Positions 28,994 to 36,909 of a stretch of 64,000 nucleotides of DNA are shown here, piece after piece; position 1 is the first letter of the stretch; each line of letters begins with the position of its first letter. The notes beneath the pieces were generated by a model. It worked only from the letters and a program-made list of their open reading frames with translations. It was not told the origin of the DNA and made no database searches. This stretch comes from Bordetella parapertussis (GTDB taxonomy: Bacteria; Pseudomonadota; Gammaproteobacteria; Burkholderiales; Burkholderiaceae_A): contig CAMAXF010000003.1 in NCBI GenBank assembly GCA_945862305.1, positions 124,001-188,000 of the forward strand. Direction: 5' to 3'. The position numbers and the translations under genes were made by a program.

Positions 28994-29007
28994 CATTGAA
29001 TTGTCAT
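28990..29007 (+). promoter_or_regulatory. Pho box upstream of phoU
   Basis: Units TTGACAT (28990-28996) and TTGTCAT (29001-29007) separated by TGAA, at 11-bp period. It overlaps the rpiA stop and lies 65 bases before phoU, giving phoU its own PhoB-dependent promoter away from the pst operon. Confidence 0.75.
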
Positions 29008-29071
29008 ATTCCAGACCCATTCGGGCGGTATCCTCTGGGAAGTCATCTCTTTTAGGCCAAGGACCGTCCCA

Positions 29072-29749
29072 ATGAACAAGCAGCACACCCTTCAGCAATT
29101 CGACAACGAACTCGAGGAGATCCGCTCCAAGCTCCTCAAGATGGGTGGAGTGGTCGAGGACATGATGAAGGGGTCCATTGTGGGCTTCTCCACGGGCAAC
29201 ACGGCCCAGCTCAAGGAAGTGCTCGAGAAAGAGCGTCAGGTCAATGCGCTCGAAATTGAAATCGACGACATCTGCAATCACGTCATCGCCAAGCGCCAGC
29301 CCATCGCGACAGACCTTCGTTTCCTGGTTGCTTCGCTCAAACTCATCCGTGACCTCGAGCGTGCGGGTGATGAGGCCGAGAAGATGGCCCGCAGTGCCAT
29401 TCGGTTTTATGAGGCTGGCCCGGTGGCGGCCCAGCGCCTCGATTTCACGCCCATGGCCACGCACGTCTCTTCCATGCTGCACAAGGCGCTGGATGCCTAC
29501 GCCCGTGAGGATGCCGAGGTGCTGGAGGCCGTGATCCGTGAGGACAAGATCGTAGACGACCATTTCCGCAATACCATTCGGCTGCTCATCTCTTATGTGC
29601 TGGAGGACGCTCGAACGATTTCACGCTCGATCGACATGCTGTTCTTCGCCAAGGCGCTTGAGCGCATTGGCGATCACTCCAAGAACATCGCAGAGCACGT
29701 GGTCTTCATGGTCAAGGGGCGCGACATGCGCCACCAGTCCGACACGTAA
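29072..29749 (+). CDS. phoU: Phosphate signalling protein PhoU
   Basis: A 225-residue, all-helical protein with two PhoU three-helix bundles. The metal-binding EXXXD motifs and family signatures (LEIEIDDICNHVIAKRQPIATDLRFLVA; KALERIGDHSKNIAEHVVFMVKG) are clear. PhoU links the Pst transporter to the PhoR kinase and keeps the Pho regulon off when phosphate is plentiful. It is usually directly after pstB; here about 6 kb separates them and it has its own Pho box. phoB and phoR are not in the window. Confidence 0.95.
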   Translation: MNKQHTLQQFDNELEEIRSKLLKMGGVVEDMMKGSIVGFSTGNTAQLKEVLEKERQVNALEIEIDDICNHVIAKRQPIATDLRFLVASLKLIRDLERAGDEAEKMARSAIRFYEAGPVAAQRLDFTPMATHVSSMLHKALDAYAREDAEVLEAVIREDKIVDDHFRNTIRLLISYVLEDARTISRSIDMLFFAKALERIGDHSKNIAEHVVFMVKGRDMRHQSDT

Positions 29750-29751
29750 CG

Positions 29752-30033
29752 TTAGGCTGGTGGTGGGGGCGGTGGTGTAAAGCCCGAGGCCATCTCGGCG
29801 CCGTCGCCGAAGAAGTGGGCTTCCATCTGCTGTTGCAGGTACTTGCGGGCTCGAACGTCCGATAAATTCAGCCGGTACTCATTCACCAGCATGGTCTGAT
29901 GCTTGAGCCAATCAGCCCAGGCCTGCTTCGACACACCCTCGAAAATGCGTTTGCCGAGTTCCCCCGGGGCGGGCGGAAAGTCTAAGCCCTCGGCTTCTTG
30001 CTTGAGCTTGATGCACTGAACGATTCTGGCCAT
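29752..30033 (-). CDS. yggX: Probable Fe(2+)-trafficking protein
   Basis: A 93-residue protein with the full family sequence pattern: [47 protein letters not shown] and AHFFGDG. YggX-like proteins protect iron-sulfur clusters from oxidation and are often next to mutY. A proline run closes the protein. It converges on phoU with only 2 bases between the stops. Confidence 0.93.
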   Translation of the reverse strand: MARIVQCIKLKQEAEGLDFPPAPGELGKRIFEGVSKQAWADWLKHQTMLVNEYRLNLSDVRARKYLQQQMEAHFFGDGAEMASGFTPPPPPPA

Positions 30034-30048
30034 GGGCTAGAGTATGCC

Positions 30049-31173
30049 ATGGTGAAAATCCTTGAAGGCGTGAAGGTTGTAGAGGTTTGTCAGATCGCAG
30101 CGGGCCCCTTTGCAGGCATGCTGCTTGCCGATTTCGGCGCAGAGGTGATCAAGATTGAACCGCCGGAGGGCGACGCCATGCGTGCCTGGCCGCCCATCTC
30201 GGAGGGGTTGAGCGAGAACTTTGCCTCGCTTAACCGGGGCAAGTCGTCGATTCGGCTCGACCTCAAGCAGGCAGATCACCTCGAGGAGGCCCGGCGGCTG
30301 ATGCTCCAGGCCGATGTGGTGCTCGAGAACAGTCGGCCAGGTGTGATGGATCGGCTTGGCCTGGGTGCACACTGGGCGTTGTCGTGTCGGCCAGACCTGG
30401 TCTATTGCTCCATTTCGGCCTTTGGCCAGTCTGGGCCGCGGGCGCAGGAGGGTGGTTTCGATGTGACCATTCAGGCCGCGAGCGGCGTGATGAGTGTGAC
30501 GGGCGAGCCCGACGGTGCGCCCGTCAAGTGCGGGGTGCCCATCTCAGATTTCACCGCGGGCCTCTACGCGGCCTATTCCATCTTGGCCTTGCTGCATCGG
30601 GTGCGCGCGGGCGGCCCCGGGGGCCACCTCGACATTCCCATGTTTGCCACCAGCCTGGCCATCGCGGCCTTGCAGACCTCCCAGTTTTTCGGCACTGGTG
30701 TGAACCCCCAGGCCTTGGGCTCTGCACACCCGCGTAACGCACCCTATCAGGCCTTTCGTGCAAAGGACGGCTACTTCGTGCTCGCAGCGGGCAACGACCG
30801 CCTTTGGCAATCGGTCTGTGAGATTGTGGACCGCCCCCAATGGCGCGAAGACCCGCGCTTTGTCACCACGGCCTTGCGGGCTGCGCATCAGTCTGAACTC
30901 AAGGCGTTGCTCGAGGCCGTTTTTGTTGGCGAGTCGACCGAGGTGTGGCTGGCGGCCTGCCGCCGGGTCGGCATTCCATGCTCACCGATCCAGAATTACG
31001 AGCAGGCCTTGTCGGACCCCCAGGCCGAGCACCTGGAACTGGTCTGCCCGCTGCCCTTGCCCGAGGGCGGGGTCTCGAAGACCGTGGGCTGCCCTGTGCG
31101 TCTCAATGGAGAGACGCTTCCCGTGGAGTCAGCCGTGCCGCCGCTCGGCCCCGTGGGGGTAGAGGCCTCATGA
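30049..31173 (+). CDS. CaiB/BaiF family CoA-transferase
   Basis: A 374-residue class III CoA-transferase. Features are LEGVKVVEVCQIAAGPFAGMLLADFGAEVIKIEPP, LNRGKSSIRLDLK, ADVVLENSRPGVMDRLGL and the GGHLDIPMFATSL segment. The catalytic aspartate is expected in the ENSRPG-downstream core. It transfers CoA between carboxylic acids; the substrate is not identifiable. The start ATG at 30049 diverges from yggX by 15 bases. The stop overlaps the enoyl-CoA hydratase start, which points to a short acyl-CoA catabolic unit. Confidence 0.88.
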   Translation: MVKILEGVKVVEVCQIAAGPFAGMLLADFGAEVIKIEPPEGDAMRAWPPISEGLSENFASLNRGKSSIRLDLKQADHLEEARRLMLQADVVLENSRPGVMDRLGLGAHWALSCRPDLVYCSISAFGQSGPRAQEGGFDVTIQAASGVMSVTGEPDGAPVKCGVPISDFTAGLYAAYSILALLHRVRAGGPGGHLDIPMFATSLAIAALQTSQFFGTGVNPQALGSAHPRNAPYQAFRAKDGYFVLAAGNDRLWQSVCEIVDRPQWREDPRFVTTALRAAHQSELKALLEAVFVGESTEVWLAACRRVGIPCSPIQNYEQALSDPQAEHLELVCPLPLPEGGVSKTVGCPVRLNGETLPVESAVPPLGPVGVEAS

Positions 31174-31907
31174 CCCACTCGCCTGAGCTCGTGGTCCTCG
31201 AGGTGGAGAGCGCCACGGCATGGATCCACCTGAATCGAGCGCCCTCGGCCAATGCGTTGTCCCATGCCTTTGTACTGGCCTTGCTCGAGGCATTCCGTCG
31301 GGCGCAGGCCATGCCCGGTGTGCGAACCATTGGCTTTTGCTCGGCCCTGGCCGATTTCTCCACCGGGATGGACCTCTCCGGTCTGGCGTCTGAGACAGAT
31401 GAGAGTCTGCGTGCGCGTTTTGAGGCCATCGAAGACCTGCTTGCGGCCGTTTGGTCGAGCCCGTGTCGGACCATTGCGCGGGTGCAGGGACGCGCCTGGG
31501 GCGCGGCGGCCGACCTGGTGGTGGCCTGCGACCATCGGCAGATCACACCAGATGCCAGCTTTCGCTTTCCGGGTGCGCAGTTTGGGTTGGTGCTCGGCAC
31601 GCGACGGCTCGCACAACGTGTTGGTCGAGACCATGCCAGAGACCTGGTCTTGACGGGGCGCACCGTCAACGCCGAGCAGGCCATGGCCATGGGCCTGGCC
31701 ACAGCCATGGCAACACCGTGGCCTTCACTGGATGCGGTGCTCATCAGTGACGAGACCCAGCGCATGGTGCAGGCGGTCACGAAGGATTCGTTTGGCACCG
31801 ATGCGGAGGGCTTGGAGAGGGATCGATCGGCCCTGCGTCTGTCCATGACCGGCGACCTTCATGCCCGACTAATAGCCTACCGTGAGAGCGTGTTGCGGCG
31901 CATGTAG
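31170..31907 (+). CDS. Enoyl-CoA hydratase/isomerase family protein
   Basis: A 245-residue crotonase-fold protein. Recognisable parts are WIHLNRAPSANALSHAF, the oxyanion loop ADFSTGMDLSGL, and RVQGRAWGAAADLVVACDHRQIT with SFRFPGAQFGLVLGT. The canonical catalytic glutamates of hydratases (in the GGGxEL region) are replaced by AAADL-type residues, so it may not be a classical hydratase. Its start overlaps the stop of the CoA-transferase gene (ATGA). Confidence 0.83.
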   Translation: MTHSPELVVLEVESATAWIHLNRAPSANALSHAFVLALLEAFRRAQAMPGVRTIGFCSALADFSTGMDLSGLASETDESLRARFEAIEDLLAAVWSSPCRTIARVQGRAWGAAADLVVACDHRQITPDASFRFPGAQFGLVLGTRRLAQRVGRDHARDLVLTGRTVNAEQAMAMGLATAMATPWPSLDAVLISDETQRMVQAVTKDSFGTDAEGLERDRSALRLSMTGDLHARLIAYRESVLRRM

Positions 31908-31994
31908 ATGCTGTGGTCGGCGGGCCTAGGGCCCCCGATTTAAGTTCGTAAATTATTGATTTTTAACAATATATTAAAATATTGAGTCTTGGGC

Positions 31995-32023
31995 TTGCAA
32001 TTTGTGCAGTGCGTCATTATAAT
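31995..32023 (+). promoter_or_regulatory. Sigma-70 promoter of the phasin gene, with AT-rich upstream element
   Basis: TTGCAA (-35, 31995-32000) and TATAAT (-10, 32018-32023) with a 17-base spacer. Directly upstream (31940-31985) is a very AT-rich stretch, far from the local GC content and like an UP element. The spacer contains TGTGCAGTGC; its reverse resembles reported PhaR sites, but this is a weak match. Confidence 0.8.
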
Positions 32024-32085
32024 TTGCCTTATGCAGTAAACGAACACCGACACGACAGATCGATTTCATTCTGAAAGGAAACACA

Positions 32086-32655
32086 ATGAACAACGTTACC
32101 CCCGAGCAAATGCTCAACAGCATCAAGCAATCCCAAGCCGCCATGGTTGAAATGGCTGCCCGTTCCATCGAGTGCATGGAGAAGCACCTTGAGCTCAACC
32201 TCAAGGCCGCCAAGGCCAACCTCGCCGATGCCACCGAGGCCTCCAGCCAGCTGATGAGCGTGAAAGATTTCCCCGAGCTCTACGCCGTTGCTCAAACGGT
32301 GGGTCAGCCCGCTGTTGGCAAGGCCGCTGCCTACAACCGCAACATTTACAACATCAATGCGGAAGCAGCCACGGAGTTCGCCAAGCTGGTCGAGTCCCGC
32401 ATCGAAGAGGCCAACAAGGCCATGGCCTCGGCCGTGAACGACCTGAGCAAGAATGCCCCCGCCGGTACCGAGGGCATGGTTGCCATGATGAAGTCGGCCT
32501 TCGCGGCCTCGAACTCAGCCTTCGACGCCATCAACAAGGCCACCAAGCAGGTGGTGGAGATGGTTGAGACCAACGTCGAAGCTGCGACGAAGGCTGGTGA
32601 AGCTGCAGTCTCCAGCGCATCGCCCAAGAAATCCGCACGCCGCACTGCCGAGTAA
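32086..32655 (+). CDS. phaP: Phasin family protein (PhaP)
   Basis: A 189-residue mainly helical protein that coats polyhydroxybutyrate granules. It matches the phasin pattern: TPEQMLNSIKQSQAAMVEMA, CMEKHLELNLKAAKANLADA, VKDFPELYAVAQTVGQP and YNRNIYNINAEAATEFAKL, with an alanine/lysine-rich end. AAAGGAAA precedes the start. A strong promoter and a strong terminator make it a single-gene, highly expressed unit. It implies PHB storage in this organism. Confidence 0.93.
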   Translation: MNNVTPEQMLNSIKQSQAAMVEMAARSIECMEKHLELNLKAAKANLADATEASSQLMSVKDFPELYAVAQTVGQPAVGKAAAYNRNIYNINAEAATEFAKLVESRIEEANKAMASAVNDLSKNAPAGTEGMVAMMKSAFAASNSAFDAINKATKQVVEMVETNVEAATKAGEAAVSSASPKKSARRTAE

Positions 32656-32674
32656 TTTGGCAGGCCCAGTGTTG

Positions 32675-32704
32675 AAAAGGCCCTCCTCGGAGGGCCTTTT
32701 TTTT
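32675..32704 (+). terminator. Intrinsic terminator of phaP
   Basis: AAAAGGCCCTCC pairs with GGAGGGCCTTTT around a short TCGG-type loop and is followed by eight or more T bases. It lies 20 bases after the phasin stop. Confidence 0.93.
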
Positions 32705-32723
32705 GCCTGCACGTGATTATTGT

Positions 32724-33707
32724 CTAGAGGGCTGCCAGGGTGTGGGTGAGCCAGTAGAAGCTCGGAATCCCAAATAGGATGTTGATCGGGAAGGTGAGGC
32801 CCAAAGAGAGCCCCACATACACGGCGGAATCCGCTTCTGGAATGGCCTCTCGCAGCACGGCGGGCACGGCAATGTAACTCGCACTGGCCGCCAATACGGC
32901 CAGCAGCGTGGTGTCCCCCACGCTCAGACCCGCCCACAGCCCCAGGGCAATGGCGACAACCGCATGCACCGCTGGAATGCCTGCGGCATAGACCAGCAAC
33001 ATAGGGGACTGGCCGCGCAGCCCCCCAAGGTTTCGGGCAGCCAACAGGCCCATGTCCAACAGGAAGAAGGCGAGCATGCCCTTGAAGAGGTCTGCAGAGA
33101 AGGGCTTCATGGCTGCGGCACCTTCGGGTCCCATGTAGTAGCCAATGACCATGCTCGCGAGCAGCAACAGCTGCGCACCATCGGTGAAGGACTCGTGCAG
33201 GGTCTGCCGAAGACCACCGGGGTGCGGCGCAGTTTCAATGCCTTGCGGGCCACCGAGGCGACCCTTGCGCACGAGATTGGCCATGAGCACCGCAAAGATG
33301 ATGGCTGGCGACTCCATGATGGCCATGGCGGCAGCCATGTAGCCACCGTGTTCAATGCCCAGGCGGTCGAGGAACTGATTGGCCGTGATGAAGGTGACTG
33401 CACTCACCGACCCATAGGTCGCGGCAATGGCGATGGCATTGAAGGGCTGGGTCACCCGGCGCAGCAGCAGGAACCCGAGAACGGGGGTCAGCATGGCCAG
33501 CAAAATGGCCAGCCCAAGAATGGTCATCACCTCGGAGGTGAAGCCAGTCTCGGCCAGTGAGAGCCCGCCCTTGAGGCCCAGGGCCATGAGCAAATAGAGC
33601 GCCAGAAAACGGCTGATGGCGGGCGGGATGTCTAGGTTGGAGCGCACGAGGCCTGCAAAGAGGCCCACCAAAAAGAAGAGAACGGCTGGATCGAGTAGCG
33701 ACAACAA
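32724..33707 (-). CDS. SbtA-type sodium-dependent bicarbonate transporter family protein
   Basis: A 327-residue, about 10-helix membrane protein. The opening LLDPAVLFFLVGLFAGLVRS, the LYLLMALGLKGG segment, AIAATYGSVSAVTFITANQFL and the matching C-terminal SASYIAVPAVLREAIPEAD are typical of the SbtA family. SbtA imports bicarbonate with sodium in cyanobacteria; in heterotrophs it may supply carboxylases. The start is TTG at 33707 (or 33704); an upstream extension would read into the YkuK gene. No SbtB PII-like partner is adjacent; the PII-like genes at 44.5 kb belong to another operon. Confidence 0.85.
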   Translation of the reverse strand: MLSLLDPAVLFFLVGLFAGLVRSNLDIPPAISRFLALYLLMALGLKGGLSLAETGFTSEVMTILGLAILLAMLTPVLGFLLLRRVTQPFNAIAIAATYGSVSAVTFITANQFLDRLGIEHGGYMAAAMAIMESPAIIFAVLMANLVRKGRLGGPQGIETAPHPGGLRQTLHESFTDGAQLLLLASMVIGYYMGPEGAAAMKPFSADLFKGMLAFFLLDMGLLAARNLGGLRGQSPMLLVYAAGIPAVHAVVAIALGLWAGLSVGDTTLLAVLAASASYIAVPAVLREAIPEADSAVYVGLSLGLTFPINILFGIPSFYWLTHTLAAL

Positions 33708-33724
33708 ACCTGGGGGGCTCCTGG

Positions 33725-34294
33725 CTAGGCCGCCCGAAGGCCTGAGTGATGGCTGCTGGCAATTTCCTTGTACCGGTCGGCAGCACAACTTGCGGCAAAG
33801 GCATGGGGCTTGACCCTTGGCGACAAATTACACACGCCACGGATATAACCCACGGCCTGCTGAATCACACAGCTCGAGCCGGCCGCCGGGTCTGGGTTGA
33901 TGTCGAGGTGCACCTCTACAGGGCGTTGCCCGATGGCATCCGACAGACGCAGGTAGAGGTCGGCTACCTTGTAGACTTCGTTCATGAGGCGCAGGTGAGG
34001 CCGGTCGGCCCGTTGGTCGAAGTCTCGCTCGCGCGTGGTCTCTCCGAAGAGCTTGCAGCCACGGTTGCCGTCGATGTGCACCACAATAACCAGGGTGTAG
34101 TCCGCGTGCCAGACTTGGCCCTCCAAGAGCCGACAGGAGTCCGCACCAATGTAAATCCGAGTGCTGGCCGATTGCGCTGCAATGAAACGGGCCACCGCGG
34201 GGAGATCCAGCTGCCGGAGAGGATGCATGTGGGTGTTCACAACGGGTAGGAGACCATGCGAGGAGAGATGATGCAAGTCTGTGCCCTTTTTCAT
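33725..34294 (-). CDS. YkuK family ribonuclease H-like protein (DUF458)
   Basis: A 189-residue protein with the DUF458 pattern: RIYIGADSCRL, VIVVHIDGNRGCKLFGETTRERDFDQRADRPHLRLMNEV, then VEVHLDINPDPAAGSSCVIQQAVGYIRGV. The RNase H-like fold carries acidic residues at D of GADS and D of HLDIN. The role is unknown; in Bacillus the gene is uncharacterised. The start is not certain: ATG 34294 lacks a good ribosome site and the frame is open further upstream. It shares the upstream intergenic region, with its palindromic sites, with the divergent ABC operon. Confidence 0.78.
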   Translation of the reverse strand: MKKGTDLHHLSSHGLLPVVNTHMHPLRQLDLPAVARFIAAQSASTRIYIGADSCRLLEGQVWHADYTLVIVVHIDGNRGCKLFGETTRERDFDQRADRPHLRLMNEVYKVADLYLRLSDAIGQRPVEVHLDINPDPAAGSSCVIQQAVGYIRGVCNLSPRVKPHAFAASCAADRYKEIASSHHSGLRAA

Positions 34295-34318
34295 GAAGTT
34301 TTGATGAATGCTCGCATG

Positions 34319-34356
34319 TTGCATTGCAAAACACACGCGTTTATGTTGCAATGCAA
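34319..34356 (+). promoter_or_regulatory. Promoter flanked by two TTGCAWTGCAA palindromes
   Basis: Two perfect 11-base palindromes: TTGCATTGCAA (34319-34329) and TTGCAATGCAA (34346-34356), 27 bases apart. The first covers a -35 (TTGCAT, 34319-34324) and the second starts at the end of the -10 (TATGTT, 34342-34347; spacer 17). This is the layout of a repressor operator. The regulator is not identified. Confidence 0.6.
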
Positions 34357-34406
34357 GTGCGGTTTCGGCCGCATTGTTGTCTCCTTGCAGATCATTCTGC
34401 CTTGCG

Positions 34407-34438
34407 GCCCCAGCCCAACCGGCTGGGGCTTTTTTTAT
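34407..34438 (+). terminator. Intrinsic terminator ahead of the ABC operon
   Basis: A 9-bp stem GCCCCAGCC/GGCTGGGGC with loop CAACC (34407-34429), followed by TTTTTTT. It lies about 85 bases after the promoter at 34319-34347 and 24 bases before the ABC gene. It would end a short transcript, either a small RNA or an attenuated leader. Confidence 0.85.
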
Positions 34439-34461
34439 CTGCGCACCCCAGGAGCTCAGCA

Positions 34462-35133
34462 TTGAACACGCACATTGAACTCAGGGACTTGGTCTTCCAA
34501 TGGCCGGGTGCAGCAAAGCCCTTGCTGCACATTCCAGCTTGGTCGGTGGGCGCCGGCCAACGGGTGTTTTTGCGCGGTCTTAGCGGGTCTGGCAAGAGCA
34601 CCTTGCTGTCCATCTTGTCTGGGGTGCAGACCCCAACCTCCGGTGAATGCCTCGTGCTCGGCCACCCCTTCCATGCGATGTCCGCGACAGCCCGCGACCG
34701 TATTCGGGCCACCGACATCGGCGTGATTTTTCAGCAGTTCAACCTGCTGCCCTACCTGTCTGCATGGGAGAACGTTCTGTTGCCCAGTCGACTCTCAGGC
34801 CGGGCGCCCGTTCATGAGGCCAGCGACCTGCTCAATCGGCTTGGGCTTTCGCCAGCGCTTTGGTCGCGCCCTGCCCATCAGCTGTCGGTGGGGCAGCAGC
34901 AGCGGGTTGCAGTGGCCCGAGCCCTTCTCCTGGGCCCGAGCCTCCTTTTGGCAGATGAGCCCACATCGGCTCTGGATGCTGTCCACCAGGCCTCGTTTGT
35001 GTCGCTTCTGCTTGAACTTGCGCAGGCCTCGAAGGTCACGGTGATCATGGTGAGCCACGACGATCGCATGAGCAGCAGCTTTGATGAGGTCTGGGCCCTC
35101 GGTGAGTCAGGCGGATTGGAGGCTCTTCGGTGA
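34462..35133 (+). CDS. ABC transporter ATP-binding protein (MacB/LolD type)
   Basis: A 223-residue ATPase. Walker A GLSGSGKST, Q-loop IFQQFNLLPYLSAWENV, signature LSVGQQQRVAVAR (Ser-Val in place of Ser-Gly), Walker [13 protein letters not shown] and the switch VSHDDR. The start is TTG at 34462, 7 bases after GGAG. It overlaps its permease (GTGA). With the permease and the DUF3299 protein it forms a three-gene operon resembling, from memory, zinc-regulated gene sets in Vibrio. Confidence 0.88.
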   Translation: MNTHIELRDLVFQWPGAAKPLLHIPAWSVGAGQRVFLRGLSGSGKSTLLSILSGVQTPTSGECLVLGHPFHAMSATARDRIRATDIGVIFQQFNLLPYLSAWENVLLPSRLSGRAPVHEASDLLNRLGLSPALWSRPAHQLSVGQQQRVAVARALLLGPSLLLADEPTSALDAVHQASFVSLLLELAQASKVTVIMVSHDDRMSSSFDEVWALGESGGLEALR

Positions 35134-36362
35134 GCGGCAGTGCGATGAATGTTTGGCTGCGCCTCGCACTGGCCAGCGCCTGGTCACGTCGGCTGCCGGT
35201 GCTCTTGGTGCTGCTGGCCGTGGCCACATCCTCCTTGCTCGTCTTGTTCGTTAGCCAATTGCGGGCAGACCTCCGCACCAGTTTTGGTCAGGCCATCAGT
35301 GGGGTTGATCTGCTGGTGGCCCCGAGGGGCAGTCCCACCGAGATCCTGCTCTATGGTGTCTTCCAGCTTGGCCGTCCCACTCAGAACCTCGATGCTGCCC
35401 AGTTGGAGCGGGTCCGCGGCCTTGCGCAGGTTGACTGGGTGGTGCCGGTTCAGCTCGGCGACACCTATCGGGGGCGGCCGGTCTGGGGCACCGAGGTCGA
35501 TTTTTTCAGCCGGGTTCAGGTTCGCGGACAGCCGTTGCGCATGGCCGAGGGCAAGGTCTTTTCGGCAGCCACCGAGGCCGTACTGGGTGCCGAGGTGGCC
35601 AGGCGTCTTGAGCATCGCCTCGGCGATCGCCTGGTGCTCACGCATGGGCGCTCAGACGGCCTCTCTCGCGACCATGACGACCACCCGTTCCAGGTGGTGG
35701 GCGTGCTGGCCCCCACCGGAGGCCCCCTGGACCGCGCAGTCTTTGTCTCGACCGAGGGCTTTGAGTCCATTCACCAAGGCTGGTTGTTCGGCGCATTGGC
35801 ACCACCGAGCAGTTACACCACGCTTTGGGTGGGCCTTCAAAACCGTGGCCAGGTCTTTTCGGCCCGTCGTGCGATCGAGTCGCTGCCGGGCGCCCCACTG
35901 ACCGCCGCCCTGCCTGGCGTCACCCTCGATGAACTCTGGCGAACACTCTCCGTGGTGGAGCGTGGCTTTGCGCTCGTGGGCTGGGTGGTCTCCATCGGTG
36001 CCTTGTTGTCGGTGGCAGCCGTGACCCTGGTCTCATTGGCATCGCGCCGCAGAGAGTTCGCCATTCTTCGTGCGGTGGGGGCTGGCCCGGCGCAGGTGGC
36101 CTGGCTCATTCTGCTCGAGGCCACCCTGGTGGGCCTGGCGGGTGTGCTGCTGGGGCTCCTCGTTCAGCAGGCCGTGGTCTGGTGGTTTGCCGACTTTTTA
36201 CGAATTGAATATGGTGTGGCCATGTCGGTACTGAATCTGCCACCCCAGGCATGGCTCTCGCTCATGGGCCTTGGGATGGCCTCTGTGGCCATCAGCCTCC
36301 TGCCTGCCTGGCGGGCGCGGCGCCTGTCTTTGGTGGATGGCCTGCATCCTCCGGTGGCCTAG
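35130..36362 (+). CDS. ABC transporter permease, FtsX/MacB-like
   Basis: A 410-residue protein. One N-terminal helix (about residues 15-40), a large periplasmic domain (to about 270), then three C-terminal helices with SLASRRREFAILRAVGAGPAQVAW, the FtsX-family coupling segment. Members extract or move lipoproteins and other envelope substrates rather than import solutes. The GTG start overlaps the ATPase stop; ATG at 35145 is an alternative. The substrate is unknown. Confidence 0.88.
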   Translation: MSGSAMNVWLRLALASAWSRRLPVLLVLLAVATSSLLVLFVSQLRADLRTSFGQAISGVDLLVAPRGSPTEILLYGVFQLGRPTQNLDAAQLERVRGLAQVDWVVPVQLGDTYRGRPVWGTEVDFFSRVQVRGQPLRMAEGKVFSAATEAVLGAEVARRLEHRLGDRLVLTHGRSDGLSRDHDDHPFQVVGVLAPTGGPLDRAVFVSTEGFESIHQGWLFGALAPPSSYTTLWVGLQNRGQVFSARRAIESLPGAPLTAALPGVTLDELWRTLSVVERGFALVGWVVSIGALLSVAAVTLVSLASRRREFAILRAVGAGPAQVAWLILLEATLVGLAGVLLGLLVQQAVVWWFADFLRIEYGVAMSVLNLPPQAWLSLMGLGMASVAISLLPAWRARRLSLVDGLHPPVA

Positions 36363-36363
36363 C

Positions 36364-36900
36364 ATGCGGCATTGGCTCTCCATCTTGGGCTTGTTCGTGC
36401 TGGGGGTGGCCTGGGCCAAGCCCGCCTTGGAGATCAGCTGGGACGACCTCATCGACGAAAAATGGGCCAAGCAGGTTCAGGTCGAGATGATGGCGCTTGG
36501 CCGGCTTGGTGGCCTGAAGGATGGCTCCGAAGCAGCCGACCGGGCCATGTCCAAGCTGCGCGAGAAGTGGGATGCCGCGCCGATTGTGTCCACCCATCTG
36601 GGCAAACAGGTGCGCATTCCAGGCTATGTGGTGCCACTCGATGCAGACCGATCTGCAGACCGGTCGTTTCTGCTGGTGCCTTACTTTGGCGCCTGTATTC
36701 ACACCCCGCCACCACCGGCCAATCAGATCATTCTCGTGGTTCCTCAGAAGGGTGCAAGGATTCGCGAGGTGCCGGAGTCCATGGCCACAGTCTGGGTGGA
36801 GGGCCGGCTCGAAGGCGTGCGCACCGAGACCAGTCAGGGCGTGACGGGCTACCAGTTGCTGGCCACGGGTGTTCGGCCCTATGAAGAGCCCAAGCGGTAA
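36364..36900 (+). CDS. DUF3299 domain periplasmic protein
   Basis: A 178-residue secreted protein. Signal peptide MRHWLSILGLFVLGVAWA (cleavage before KPALE), then a domain with the DUF3299 hallmarks: ISWDDL, RIPGYVVPLD, FLLVPYFGACIHTPPPPANQII and WVEGRLEG. The conserved CIHTPPPPANQ segment, with one Cys and one His, looks like a ligand or metal site. It starts 1 base after the permease and is probably its periplasmic partner. Function unknown. Confidence 0.85.
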   Translation: MRHWLSILGLFVLGVAWAKPALEISWDDLIDEKWAKQVQVEMMALGRLGGLKDGSEAADRAMSKLREKWDAAPIVSTHLGKQVRIPGYVVPLDADRSADRSFLLVPYFGACIHTPPPPANQIILVVPQKGARIREVPESMATVWVEGRLEGVRTETSQGVTGYQLLATGVRPYEEPKR

Positions 36901-36909
36901 CATTTGCGC

